In this document: in pieces, positions 29,163 to 37,927 of the stretch
Position numbering within the stretch: position 1 is the stretch's first letter
Layout: every line of letters begins with the position of its first letter
Assembly: GCF_009363255.1 (NCBI RefSeq)
Contig: NZ_CP045318.1
Coordinates: 2,407,501 to 2,471,500 of the forward strand
Reading direction: 5' to 3'
Source of the DNA: Roseivivax sp. THAF197b
GTDB taxonomy: Bacteria > Pseudomonadota > Alphaproteobacteria > Rhodobacterales > Rhodobacteraceae
DNA: 64,000 nt
Translations under genes and position numbers: made by a program
Notes under the pieces: model-generated
What the model saw: the letters and a program-made list of their open reading frames with translations, nothing else
Database searches by the model: none
Told to the model about the DNA's origin: nothing

Positions 29163-30266
29163 ATGACCGAGATCGGCATCGGCATCATCGGCGGCGGCTA
29201 CATGGGCAAGGCCCATGCCGTGGCGCATGCGGCCGTGGGCGCGGTGTTCGACACGCCCCTGCGGCCCCGGCTGGAGATGGTCGCGGCCTCCATGCCCGCC
29301 TCGGCCGCCCGCTACGCCAAGGCTTTCGGCTTTGCTCGTGCAGCGCAGGATTGGCAGGCGCTCGTCGCCGATCCGAAGGTCGAGGCGATTGTCATCGCCT
29401 CCCCGCCCGAGACGCATCTTGAGATCACCCGCGCGGCTGCAGCGCTCGGCAAGCCGGTCTTCTGCGAAAAGCCGCTGGGCGCGTCGCTCGCCGATGGCGC
29501 GGCCATGGTCGAGGCGGTCGAAACGGCCGGGATCGTCAACATGATCGGCTTCAACTATATCCGCACGCCCGCCTCGCAATTCGCCCGGCAACTCGTGGCG
29601 GAGGGCGCCATCGGCGACATCACATGGTTTCGGGGCGAGCATGTGGAGGATTTCTATTCCGACCCCGCCCTGCCCGCGACATGGCGCGCCAAGGGGGATG
29701 CCAACGGCGCGCTCGGGGATCTCGCGCCGCATATGATCAACGCGGCACTGGCCCTCGTGGGTCCCGTCCGCACCGTCATGGCCGAGATCGAGACCGTGCA
29801 CGCCCAGCGCGAAGGCGGAGCGGTCGAGAATGACGATCAGGCGCAGATGATGTGCCGGTTCGAGAGTGGCGCGATGGGCCATATGTTCTTCAGCCGCGTC
29901 GCAACGGGTCGCAAGATGGGCTATATCTACGAGATCACCGGCACCCGTGGCGCGATCCGCTTCAACCAGGAAGACCAGAACGCGCTCTGGCTTTATGAGG
30001 CCGAGGGCCCCGAGGCCACGCGCGGCTTTCGCCAGATCCTGACCGGGCCCGCACATCCCGATTACCTGCCCTTCTGCCAGGGGCCGGGGCATGGCACGGG
30101 CTATCAGGACCAGATCATCATCGAGGCACGCGATTTCCTGCAGGCGATCCATGAAGGACGCGCGCTCTGGCCCACGTTCCGCGATGGCCTGTCCGTGAGC
30201 GAGGTGACGGAAGCGGCGCGGCGTTCGCAGGCTGAAGGCCGTTGGCAATCCGTTGGTGTGTCGTGA
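29163..30266 (+). CDS. Gfo/Idh/MocA family oxidoreductase
   Basis: 367 aa. N-terminal Rossmann fold (GIGIIGGGYMGKAHA), EKPLG nucleotide-site motif (CEKPLGASLADGAAM), and the C-terminal beta-sheet domain with DLAPHMINAALALVG supplying the usual catalytic His region. The family oxidises sugars or inositols with NAD(P). The exact substrate cannot be called. Clear GAAGGAG ribosome site; a long hairpin lies in its leader. Confidence 0.9.
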   Translation: MTEIGIGIIGGGYMGKAHAVAHAAVGAVFDTPLRPRLEMVAASMPASAARYAKAFGFARAAQDWQALVADPKVEAIVIASPPETHLEITRAAAALGKPVFCEKPLGASLADGAAMVEAVETAGIVNMIGFNYIRTPASQFARQLVAEGAIGDITWFRGEHVEDFYSDPALPATWRAKGDANGALGDLAPHMINAALALVGPVRTVMAEIETVHAQREGGAVENDDQAQMMCRFESGAMGHMFFSRVATGRKMGYIYEITGTRGAIRFNQEDQNALWLYEAEGPEATRGFRQILTGPAHPDYLPFCQGPGHGTGYQDQIIIEARDFLQAIHEGRALWPTFRDGLSVSEVTEAARRSQAEGRWQSVGVS

Positions 30267-30446
30267 TGTCGTCTGCTGTCCGGTGGTGAAGATCCGGCGT
30301 GCATAGAATGCGGATATCCGGTGCCGCCCGGCATGGTCTTCCGCGCGCACTGGCCTACAAACGTATTATGAGTAATTCGCACCGCCCTTCCTATTCGCGC
30401 CTTGTCGGAGCCTTCATGCAGAACCATGCGCTCCACGCGGCCCGTC

Positions 30447-31412
30447 ATGTCTGAGCGCCGCGAGGCGCAGCGCCCCCGCATTGGCGTGATCGGTGCGGGC
30501 GTGGCCGGGCTCAGTGCGGCACGCAGGCTCGCGGATGCAGGCCTCGAAGTCACCGTATTCGAGAAGAGCCGCGGCCTCGGCGGGCGCATGGCCTGCCGCC
30601 GCCGGGACGGTCTGCAATTCGATCACGGCGCTCAATTCGTGGATGCGGACGCGCCTGCGCTGCAGGATCTTCTGGCGGCTGCGCGCAGTCAGGGCCTTGC
30701 TGCCGACTGGACCGAAGCGGCGCGCGAGGCGCAGCGCTATGTCGTCGGCGTGCCGGGGATGAACGCGATGTGCCGCCCGCTGGCCGACGGCCTCGACATC
30801 CGGTTCGACACCGAGATCAGGACCCTCAGGCGCGCCGGTTCCGGCTGGGCGATCGGCAGTGCGGGCGGCGACGTGCATGTCGACCGCGTGATCCTGACGA
30901 TCCCCGCCCCGCAGCTTCCGAGGCTGGAGATGGAGCTCGACCCCGAGACGCGCGATGCGCTCTACGGCGTCCGGTTCGCACCGGCGCTTGCGCTGATGGT
31001 CGCCTTCGAGGAGCGGCCCGACTGGCCCGCGATCCAAAGAACGCCGCCCGCACCCTTCGCGTTGATCCTGCGCGACAGCAGCAAGCCCGGGCGTCCCGGT
31101 GACGCGGAATGCTGGGTCGCCCATGCCGATGAGGCCTGGAGCCGTCGCAACGTGGAGTTGGACCGACCCGAGATCGGCGCGGCCCTGTTGTCGGAGCTGG
31201 AGGCGGCCATGGCCCCCCTGCCGCCTTCGCGCGCCGTGATGGGGCATCGCTGGCGCTATTCGCAGGCGACGCAGCCCCTGGGCCGCGCCTTCATCGCCAG
31301 CGGCTGCGGCACGCTTCTCTTCGGCGGGGATTGGGCCCTTGGCGACCGCGTGGAACATGCAGCCGAGAGCGGTCGGGCCATGGCCGCGGCGATCCTCGCG
31401 GAGACGGAATAG
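30447..31412 (+). CDS. FAD-dependent amine-oxidase/renalase-like protein
   Basis: About 321 aa. The dinucleotide-binding motif GVIGAGVAGLSAARRLADAG, the following VFEKSRGLGGRM and QFDHGAQF identify the NAD(P)/FAD renalase-like subgroup; GGDWALGDRVEHAAESGRAMAAAI is the C-terminal FAD contact. Function in bacteria unclear. Starts at ATG 30447 or 30426 are both possible; neither has a good ribosome site. Confidence 0.85.
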   Translation: MSERREAQRPRIGVIGAGVAGLSAARRLADAGLEVTVFEKSRGLGGRMACRRRDGLQFDHGAQFVDADAPALQDLLAAARSQGLAADWTEAAREAQRYVVGVPGMNAMCRPLADGLDIRFDTEIRTLRRAGSGWAIGSAGGDVHVDRVILTIPAPQLPRLEMELDPETRDALYGVRFAPALALMVAFEERPDWPAIQRTPPAPFALILRDSSKPGRPGDAECWVAHADEAWSRRNVELDRPEIGAALLSELEAAMAPLPPSRAVMGHRWRYSQATQPLGRAFIASGCGTLLFGGDWALGDRVEHAAESGRAMAAAILAETE

Positions 31413-31619
31413 GCTCCGGCCCCGGACGTTATCGGACGCCCCCTTATTACGTGGACACGCAACACGCCTCGGCCAGCGCGGCCTGCAGTCGCCGCGTCAG
31501 GCGTCACTTCTACACGGCGCATTCGCAATCCCCTCAGCGAATACTTGGGTGCCGATGGCACCGTGCCCCGTTTGAAACCTCAGCGTGCTCACAACCGCGT
31601 TTGGCCGACGCCCCCGCGC
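31413..31619. other. Convergent gap, nothing seen
   Basis: The FAD protein gene and the unknown-family gene end towards each other across 207 bp. I see no gene and no convincing terminator hairpin. Confidence 0.4.
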
Positions 31620-33527
31620 TCAACCCGTCGCGGCAAGATAGGCGTGCAATTCGGTCAGCAGCGCCGCGCCCTCGAAGGACATGTCGGGAAACAGGCTGCG
31701 CAGGTTGCGGGCGGCGCGCATGTCATCCAGCGAGAGGGGTGGCTGACCTGCGCTTTCCCGTCCGCTCCAATCGGCCCCGAGGACCTGCCGCAGGATGAAA
31801 TCCGCTTTCCTGCCCGACCCCAATGGCCCCGTTTGCGCAGCGGATATCGCCCCGAAGATCCGTTCATATGTCGCGACCAAGGCATCTGTCGGTGTCGATG
31901 ATGTCTGCGCTTGAGGCGGCGGCGCCCGATGCGCCTGCGCCGTCGTGAACGGCTTCGGGACGACAAGGCATTGCGAGGTCCCAGCGTTCGTCAGGGCGAC
32001 CGGAGGCGCTGGGGCGACGGGGTCAAACTTACCGAACGGACGCCGGATCCGGGCGCCGATCACATGAGCCAGGGGACCGGGCGTGCCCGCTTGGCCGGGC
32101 GGTGCCGCGGTCAGGACAAGACTTGGGGCACCCGTGGCCTGATCGCGCGAGACCCGCGCGCTGACCGATTGCGCCGAGCTGCCTTTCAGTCGCATCTGCC
32201 CCAGAAGTGTCGCGCTGACCCCGGCGCCTGTGGGGACGCTGCGCGACAGACGCTGCAAATCCCCGTCGGGATAAACCACCTGCACGCTCACCTCGCGGCA
32301 GACAAGAAGCGTGTCGAGAATGCCGAACTCTGCCTGACCGCCCGAACCGCCCAGACCACCCGGACCGCCCCAGACCGGCACCTGGAATTGGTAACCCGAC
32401 GCGACATCCCGCGCGGCATTCAGCGCGGCCTCCGCCACCGGCCCCTCGAAGAACCAGCCAGTCGCCTGCGCCTCGTCGAAGGCCGCAAGATCGAAGGCGA
32501 TCTCCGTCGGGCCATGAAAGCGCAGGACGACCTGCGCCCGGTCGCCCGCACCGTCATGGGACAAGAGCGTCTTTTCCGCCCCTTGCGCATCCCGCATGGC
32601 GATGACGGCGCCGGGCACTTGTGACCGCACTCCGCCGGGTGTCGCCACGACCACGTCGTCCGAGGCGGCGCGCGTGGCGGAAAACGACATCTCCAGCACC
32701 TCGTCGGAGGACAGGCCCGCGCGGATATCATTCACGGACGGACTGACCGAAACGCTGTGCCGCACGACGCTCACGCCGTCCCGGTCCACGGTGTACATGC
32801 CACTCCGGTTGCCCGGATCGGGGGCCCTTGTGTTCTCCGCCGCGTCCTTGATGGCGCGGGACTTCGCCCAAAGCGCGTCGATCTCTGTGGCCCAGGCCGC
32901 TTCGTGCTGCAGCGCCGCTTGCAAGGACGGACGCAGCGCCGTCCGGGCGTAGAGCGGTGCATGCGCGAAAAGCTGGTCGAGCGGCGCATTGCGCAGCTCG
33001 GACGCGCTGAGCGGGGCCGCGCCCGCCGCCTGCCGACCGCTCCACATATAACCGATCCGGTAGGCCACGACATAGGACAGGGTGCTGAGCGCGGCCAGGC
33101 CCAGCGCCGTGGCCGCTTTGGCCCTGTCGGTCGGTGTGATGGGCGCGAACAGGGTCTGGTAATCGGCGATGAGCTGGCTCTGCGCTGCGCCCGCGGCGAT
33201 CAGGTGCTGGTCAAGCGCCGCGCGATCCTGATCGGTCCAGAGATAGGCCGTCGCACTGATGATATTGTAATACCAGGTGGTCAGCCCCGCGCTGAGCTGG
33301 AGGATCCCATCCTCAGAGCGCGTGGCAAGCGTATTCAGAAAGTGCCAGGTATCAGCGTTGAACGTCCCGAACGTGTTCCATTGCCACGGAAATTCCCCCA
33401 CGCCAGATGTATCCACGGGCAGGAAATCGGCGAGCCTGGGCTGGCCTCGGGGCTCTGCGCGCATCGGGCTCGCCTTCTGCGCGGTCGAGACGAGGTCTGC
33501 GCGCAGCACGTGATACGGATCGGACAT
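31620..33527 (-). CDS. Unknown protein, long paralogue with duplicated helical module
   Basis: 635 aa, not recognised. It is homologous along its length to the 482-aa protein encoded just upstream: PVDTSGVGEFPWQWNTFGTF matches PVDSAGMGDLFWYWN, and the beta-rich half shares TGWFF, EFGILDTLLVC and HVIGA with TGWWN, DFGVLDVLAIC and YVIGA. The C-terminal 110 residues are extra and repeat a module seen earlier in the same chain (YERIFGAISAAQ...WSGRESAGQPPLS versus YQTLFAPITPTD...WSGRQAAGAAPLS). No signal peptide and no clear transmembrane helix, though residues around 140 are hydrophobic. Start at 33527 follows GAGG. Second gene of a two-gene unit behind a terminator-like hairpin. Confidence 0.8.
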   Translation of the reverse strand: MSDPYHVLRADLVSTAQKASPMRAEPRGQPRLADFLPVDTSGVGEFPWQWNTFGTFNADTWHFLNTLATRSEDGILQLSAGLTTWYYNIISATAYLWTDQDRAALDQHLIAAGAAQSQLIADYQTLFAPITPTDRAKAATALGLAALSTLSYVVAYRIGYMWSGRQAAGAAPLSASELRNAPLDQLFAHAPLYARTALRPSLQAALQHEAAWATEIDALWAKSRAIKDAAENTRAPDPGNRSGMYTVDRDGVSVVRHSVSVSPSVNDIRAGLSSDEVLEMSFSATRAASDDVVVATPGGVRSQVPGAVIAMRDAQGAEKTLLSHDGAGDRAQVVLRFHGPTEIAFDLAAFDEAQATGWFFEGPVAEAALNAARDVASGYQFQVPVWGGPGGLGGSGGQAEFGILDTLLVCREVSVQVVYPDGDLQRLSRSVPTGAGVSATLLGQMRLKGSSAQSVSARVSRDQATGAPSLVLTAAPPGQAGTPGPLAHVIGARIRRPFGKFDPVAPAPPVALTNAGTSQCLVVPKPFTTAQAHRAPPPQAQTSSTPTDALVATYERIFGAISAAQTGPLGSGRKADFILRQVLGADWSGRESAGQPPLSLDDMRAARNLRSLFPDMSFEGAALLTELHAYLAATG

Positions 33528-33569
33528 GGCGCACCTCATCCTGTCGTGCCGGGCCGTCGCGTCGACGCG

Positions 33570-33609
33570 GAAAAACCCACCCGGCGACCATTCCTGATCC
33601 CCGGATGGG
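33570..33609 (-). terminator. Terminator/attenuator between the two paralogues
   Basis: On the minus strand CCCATCCGG pairs with CCGGGTGGG (9 bp, one G-U) around a 16-nt loop, followed directly by TTTTTCC. It lies after the 482-aa gene and before the 635-aa gene, so it should lower expression of the second. Confidence 0.65.
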
Positions 33610-33635
33610 CGGCACTCGTTACCGAAAAGGCGAGG

Positions 33636-35084
33636 TTACGCGCCGGGCCATGCGCAGGTCGCGCCGATCACATAGGCCTGCGAGGTCAGAAGGTTGCCGG
33701 GGATCACCGCAGGCGGCGGCGTCATGGTGACGGTCACCGTGCCCGCGGTCTTGTCGTAATGGTAGACCGAGCTTTCGTAGCTCTGCGATCCGCCCGCGAG
33801 CGGAATACCGAGGAAGCTGACACTCCAGGACGATTTCGTTGCGAAATGCGACTGGAACGCGCTTTCATCGGCATTGTGGAAGACCATCGTGATCGTCGGC
33901 ATTTCGCAGATGGCCAGCACGTCCAGCACCCCGAAATCCCCGTCTTGGGCGAAGTTGTAGGGCTGCGGCGTGGTGAACGCGACACCGCTGACGGCGGGGT
34001 TGTGATTGGCCGCTTCCTTGATCAGCGCGGGGTTCCACCAGCCGGTGCCCGTGCCGATATCGTAGGCGCTGGCGGACAGCTGCGGGGTGAACTTCGTCAC
34101 GCCCTTGTAGCTGAGGCTCAGATCCACCTGCGTGACGTTCTGATCGAAGGAGAACGCGTTGTAGCTGGCGGAGGCGCCTGCGCCGATATGGAACCAGTCG
34201 ATCCAGCCCGACACGCCCGCACCCCCCTCGACCGAGATCTGCGACGTGGTCTGATCGAGCTTCGTCACCGACATGCTGATATCGAACCCCTGCGATCCGC
34301 CCAGCCCGTTCTGGATCGTGCTCGTGGGCTCCGCGATGGTGAGGTAAGGCAGGATCGAGGCCGTGCCCGCGATATCGGCTGCGGACATCCAGCCCGGCTT
34401 GACCTGCGCCGGCGTGGGCGAGAGGTTCCTGGCGCATTGCGCGATCTGGGCATTGTAGGAATTGACCGCGTTCTGGACCGTCGCGGCCGCGGCCGTCTGC
34501 GACAGGTAGGTCATGAAATCGCTGATCAGCTTGCCCGTGCCCAGCGGCGCATTGGGCAGAAGCGTGGTCGGGCTCGTGGATTGGCGGAAGGTTGCGAGCG
34601 TCAGTCCCGCATCCCCCCAGGACATGATCTGCTCCGTGATATAGAGCAGCTTGGCGCTGGCCGTCCCGGAATTGGCAGCGGGGATCGCCCCGAAAAGCGA
34701 GGTGTAATCGCCGACCACGGTGTTCAGAATGCCGTCGGCCTGCTGGTTCGCCTGGTTGAGCGCGGCCTGATCGGCAGCGGTCAGCTCGTAGGCCATCGCG
34801 GTGTAGAGGTTGAAGAGCGCCGTGTTCAGCGCATTGCCGTCGGTGGTCTGCAGGTAGCCGTCCGTGTTGAACTGCATGACGTTGTTGAACTGGTTCCAGG
34901 TCCCGGTGTTGAAGATCTGGGCGTTGTTCCAGTACCAGAACAGATCGCCCATTCCGGCGCTGTCCACCGGCGTCCAGTTCTGGACGTTCAGCGCTTTCTT
35001 CACCGGCGCGTCGGCCTTCTTGGCGAGGCTGTCATAGAAGGCCTGCTTGATCGGTGCGATGTTGTGGGATTGCGTATCCAACAT
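33636..35084 (-). CDS. Unknown protein, short paralogue
   Basis: 482 aa, not recognised. N-terminal half is helical with many Asn/Gln/Ala (WYWNNAQIFNTGTWNQFNN, GDYTSLFGAIPAANSG); from about residue 235 the chain becomes Ser/Thr-rich with alternating hydrophobics, suggesting a beta sandwich (GAGVSGWIDWFHIGAGASASYN). It ends GATCAWPGA. No signal peptide, so cytoplasmic unless secreted by another route. A strong GGAGGAC ribosome site precedes ATG 35084. First gene of a leftward unit with its longer paralogue, divergent from the orphan/regulator/PAP2/subtilase unit. The fold change resembles two-domain toxins or structural proteins, but I have no evidence for either. Confidence 0.85.
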   Translation of the reverse strand: MLDTQSHNIAPIKQAFYDSLAKKADAPVKKALNVQNWTPVDSAGMGDLFWYWNNAQIFNTGTWNQFNNVMQFNTDGYLQTTDGNALNTALFNLYTAMAYELTAADQAALNQANQQADGILNTVVGDYTSLFGAIPAANSGTASAKLLYITEQIMSWGDAGLTLATFRQSTSPTTLLPNAPLGTGKLISDFMTYLSQTAAAATVQNAVNSYNAQIAQCARNLSPTPAQVKPGWMSAADIAGTASILPYLTIAEPTSTIQNGLGGSQGFDISMSVTKLDQTTSQISVEGGAGVSGWIDWFHIGAGASASYNAFSFDQNVTQVDLSLSYKGVTKFTPQLSASAYDIGTGTGWWNPALIKEAANHNPAVSGVAFTTPQPYNFAQDGDFGVLDVLAICEMPTITMVFHNADESAFQSHFATKSSWSVSFLGIPLAGGSQSYESSVYHYDKTAGTVTVTMTPPPAVIPGNLLTSQAYVIGATCAWPGA

Positions 35085-35217
35085 GGTTTTGTCCTCCGGA
35101 TCCTGTCCTGTTGCATGCTCTGTTCGAGCGGTGCCCCCCGGGAGTGATCCTTGATGGGCGGGAGGCAGTGAAGACAGGCTGACAGCCACGGCGCCGCGCG
35201 TCCTGAAAGCCATCCGA

Positions 35218-35223
35218 TATAAA
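35218..35223 (-). promoter_or_regulatory. Possible -10 element for the unknown-family unit
   Basis: An AT-rich TATAAAT (minus strand TTTATA) at 35218-35224 stands out in GC-rich sequence. Read leftward it would start transcription near 35210, about 125 nt before ATG 35084. The -35 position would then fall at the edge of the TTTCGGAA repeats. Confidence 0.35.
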
Positions 35224-35236
35224 TCCGAAATCGCGG

Positions 35237-35276
35237 GCTCGGAAAATTTCGGAAAGGTTTCGGAAGGTCTTCGGGA
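35237..35276. promoter_or_regulatory. 11-bp-periodic TTTCGGAA repeats, probable operator
   Basis: TTTCGGAA lies at 35247 and 35258, CTTCGGGA at 35269, and GCTCGGAA at 35237, so three copies are 11 bp apart and a fourth 10 bp. TCCGAAAT at 35225 is the same motif inverted. The array occupies the 311-bp divergent gap that otherwise holds no gene. Tandem half-sites one turn apart are typical of winged-helix regulators such as the one encoded at 36055. Confidence 0.55.
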
Positions 35277-35395
35277 CGCGCGCCCGACCGGCACGCAGAG
35301 TGATCGCGTCTCCCCGACAGCGCGGGCCTGCATGCGCATCCTTATTCCCAGCAGGTGGGCCCGCGTCATCCGACACAATCGCAAGGCAGGCCGGA

Positions 35396-36049
35396 ATGAC
35401 CCTGATGAGCGCAGACACGCAGACGATCCGCGCGGTCCGTGTCTTTCCCTATTACCCGGGCGTGGCGCTCGAGCTCGATGCCGTCGCCGAGGGCGATGTC
35501 GCGCAATACGCGCAGGGCTGGCTGGCCGGGCAGGCCTACCACATGCTCCGGATCGAGAATGCGCAGATCACGCGCCCGCTGCATGTGGGGGCGGCCTATG
35601 CCTGCACCGGGATCGGGCCCGATGCGACGCCGCTCAAGACCCATTGGCTGTTCTGCACCGCGACCGCGCCGGTCTTGTCCTTCGGGATCAGCACGAGCGG
35701 GCCCACGCCCGCCGCCTGCACGGCGATCCTGCCGCAGGTCGACGCGCTGATCGTCGAGTTGGAGGAATTGCGCGAAATCGTCTGCGTCTTTTCCGGCTCC
35801 GGCGGCGAGACCCTCCAGTCGCAGGCCCAGATCGGGCGGCGCGGCTGGCTCGTGATGACCCGCATCGGCTGCCCGCAGAGAATAGGCATCCTTGTCGAGG
35901 ATCCGGTCCTGCCGAGCGCGCTTTGCCCCGGCGCCGCCGGCATCGTCCTGACCGCCCGCGCGGAGCGAACGACGCAATCGGTTTGCCTGCGCGATCTGTG
36001 CTGTATCCGCGCGGGCGACACCGCGCTCTTTCTGCGCAAGGAGGCGTGA
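35396..36049 (+). CDS. Unknown Cys-rich protein
   Basis: 217 aa, not recognised. Nine cysteines (for example VCLRDLCCIRAGD near the end), an N-terminal AVRVFPYYPGVALELDAVAEGD and a probable alpha/beta mix. No signal peptide. ATG 35396 and 35405 are both possible starts. It is the first gene of the rightward unit: its stop codon is 5 bp before the regulator start, and an in-frame GTG of the next gene even overlaps it, so the two are coupled. Confidence 0.75.
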   Translation: MTLMSADTQTIRAVRVFPYYPGVALELDAVAEGDVAQYAQGWLAGQAYHMLRIENAQITRPLHVGAAYACTGIGPDATPLKTHWLFCTATAPVLSFGISTSGPTPAACTAILPQVDALIVELEELREIVCVFSGSGGETLQSQAQIGRRGWLVMTRIGCPQRIGILVEDPVLPSALCPGAAGIVLTARAERTTQSVCLRDLCCIRAGDTALFLRKEA

Positions 36050-36054
36050 TCTTT

Positions 36055-37893
36055 ATGCTATCCTGCTTCGCAAATGACGCTTACCCTAGGTCAGGCAACC
36101 AGTCACGGACCTGGCCCCTGCCGTTCGAGTTGGGCGCGCTGAGCGCGGACCGAGGGCATGCCTGCGCCGCGCAGGCAATGCCGACCGAAACGTGGGTCGA
36201 CAGCAACTCGGGAAAGGCGTGTTCGACAAAACAGATGGAGGCGGCATCGGGACAGATCAGGCTGGGCGGAGCCATCTACCACCCGGAGACCGAGCGCGTG
36301 GTCACCGCCTCCGGTGACGACGTCCTTCTGCGGTCCCAATCGGCGCGCGTCCTGCGCATGTTGGTCACACGGCTGGGGCGGCTCTCCCCGCGCGATACGC
36401 TGATTGCGGAGGTCTGGCCCAATGTCTCGGTCACCGATGACAGCCTGACGCAATGCATCCTCGATATCCGGCGCGCGATTGGCGATCACGACCGGTCGAT
36501 CCTCAAGACCGTGCCAAAACGGGGCTATGTGCTGCATGGCGAACACTTGGCGGCCTCGAGTTTCGGGCAGTCCCCACAGGACCCGGATCGCGCGCCGACA
36601 GAGACGGCGCATGCAACGCCACTTCCCATGGCTCGAGACGCCATTGCGCCGCACCAGACGGACGCAGACCGGCCCGGCATCCTGCCGGAGCTGGATCCAA
36701 GGGACGTGCTGCCGACGCTGGCCGTCCTGCCCTTCCGCGTGCCGCCGGAAAGCGGGCGCGCCGCGATCATGAACGCCTATCTCGGAGACGAGATCGCTGG
36801 CGGCATCAGCCGGTCGAACGACATGAACGTGATCTCGCGGCTCTCGACGCTGGAGCTTGGCCAGGGCGTGACCGACCTCACGCGCTTGCGTTACATGCTG
36901 AACGCGGATTTCATCCTGTCGGGCAGCCTGTTCGAACGGGACGACGCCAGCCTTCTGCTGCTGGAATTCGCCGAGACGACATCGCAGCGTGTGCTCTGGT
37001 CCGACCGCATGGCCCTGCCGCATCGCGCCTGGATGGAGGATGATTGCGTCGACCGCATCGTCACCCAGATCCGCCGGGCGATCATGATGAACGAAGTGCG
37101 CCGCATCCGGTCCTCCCCCTTGCGCGATCTGAAGCTGTTCAGCGTGCTGCACGGCGCGGTGGGGCTGATGCATCGCTTCGCGCCCAAGGATTTCAACCTC
37201 GCCCAAAGCTATCTGGCCTACGTGATCGAACAGGCCCCGGATCATCCGACGCCGCTGGCCTGGCTCGCACGCTGGCATGTGCTTCGGGCGGTCCAGGGCT
37301 GGACCGACGATCCGCAAACGGAGGCCCGCGCGGCGCTCGACTTCACCAGCCGCGCGCTCGACATCAATCCCGATCACACGCTGGCGCTGGTGTCCGAGGG
37401 GCAGGTTCTGGCGCATCTCGCGCACCGGCTCGACGAGGCCGAGACCCGCTACAATGCCGCCCTCGCGATCACGCCCAACGATGCGCAATGCCTGGCCCTG
37501 CGGGGCATGTTCTCGGCCATTCGCGACCTGGGTGCCGAGGGCAAGCGCGATACCGAGCGCGCGCTGCACCTCTCGCCCTTTCATCCACATCGCTTCTTCT
37601 TTCTGGCGCAGGCCGCCGCCGCCAATATCGCGGCCAAGGATTATCCGCGCGCGGTGACGCTTGCGCGGGAATCCCTGCGCCTCAACCGCACGCATGTCTC
37701 CACGCTGCGCACCCTCGCCATCGCCCAGGTCGGCGCGGATCAGATGGACGAGGCGCGGCGCACGGCGGCGGAACTGATGCGCCTGCAACCCAACATGCGG
37801 GTGAGCAACTGGCTCCGCAATTCGCCAAGCAGCGGCTACGAATTGGGCCGATCCGCCGCCGAGAAACTGAAACTCTCCGGGATCCCGCATTAG
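36055..37893 (+). CDS. Winged-helix regulator with TPR region (CadC/adenylate-cyclase-like)
   Basis: 612 aa. A Trans_reg_C winged helix covers about 68-162 (LLRSQSARVLRMLVTRLGRLSPRDTLIAEVWPNVSVTDDSLTQCILDIRRAIGD, then TVPKRGYVL). Residues 220-360 (LAVLPFRV...YLGDEIAGGISRSNDMNVISR) match the TolB-N-like segment common in this regulator type. The rest is tetratricopeptide-like (ALDINPDHTLALVSEGQVLAHLAHRLDEAE). No transmembrane helix, unlike CadC. AAGGAGG lies 11 bp before ATG 36055; an in-frame GTG at 36046 is the alternative. Probably controls its own locus through the nearby 11-bp repeats. Confidence 0.88.
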   Translation: MLSCFANDAYPRSGNQSRTWPLPFELGALSADRGHACAAQAMPTETWVDSNSGKACSTKQMEAASGQIRLGGAIYHPETERVVTASGDDVLLRSQSARVLRMLVTRLGRLSPRDTLIAEVWPNVSVTDDSLTQCILDIRRAIGDHDRSILKTVPKRGYVLHGEHLAASSFGQSPQDPDRAPTETAHATPLPMARDAIAPHQTDADRPGILPELDPRDVLPTLAVLPFRVPPESGRAAIMNAYLGDEIAGGISRSNDMNVISRLSTLELGQGVTDLTRLRYMLNADFILSGSLFERDDASLLLLEFAETTSQRVLWSDRMALPHRAWMEDDCVDRIVTQIRRAIMMNEVRRIRSSPLRDLKLFSVLHGAVGLMHRFAPKDFNLAQSYLAYVIEQAPDHPTPLAWLARWHVLRAVQGWTDDPQTEARAALDFTSRALDINPDHTLALVSEGQVLAHLAHRLDEAETRYNAALAITPNDAQCLALRGMFSAIRDLGAEGKRDTERALHLSPFHPHRFFFLAQAAAANIAAKDYPRAVTLARESLRLNRTHVSTLRTLAIAQVGADQMDEARRTAAELMRLQPNMRVSNWLRNSPSSGYELGRSAAEKLKLSGIPH

Positions 37894-37927
37894 GCGGTCC
37901 GGCACATAGAAAGACGGAGGTACCGAC

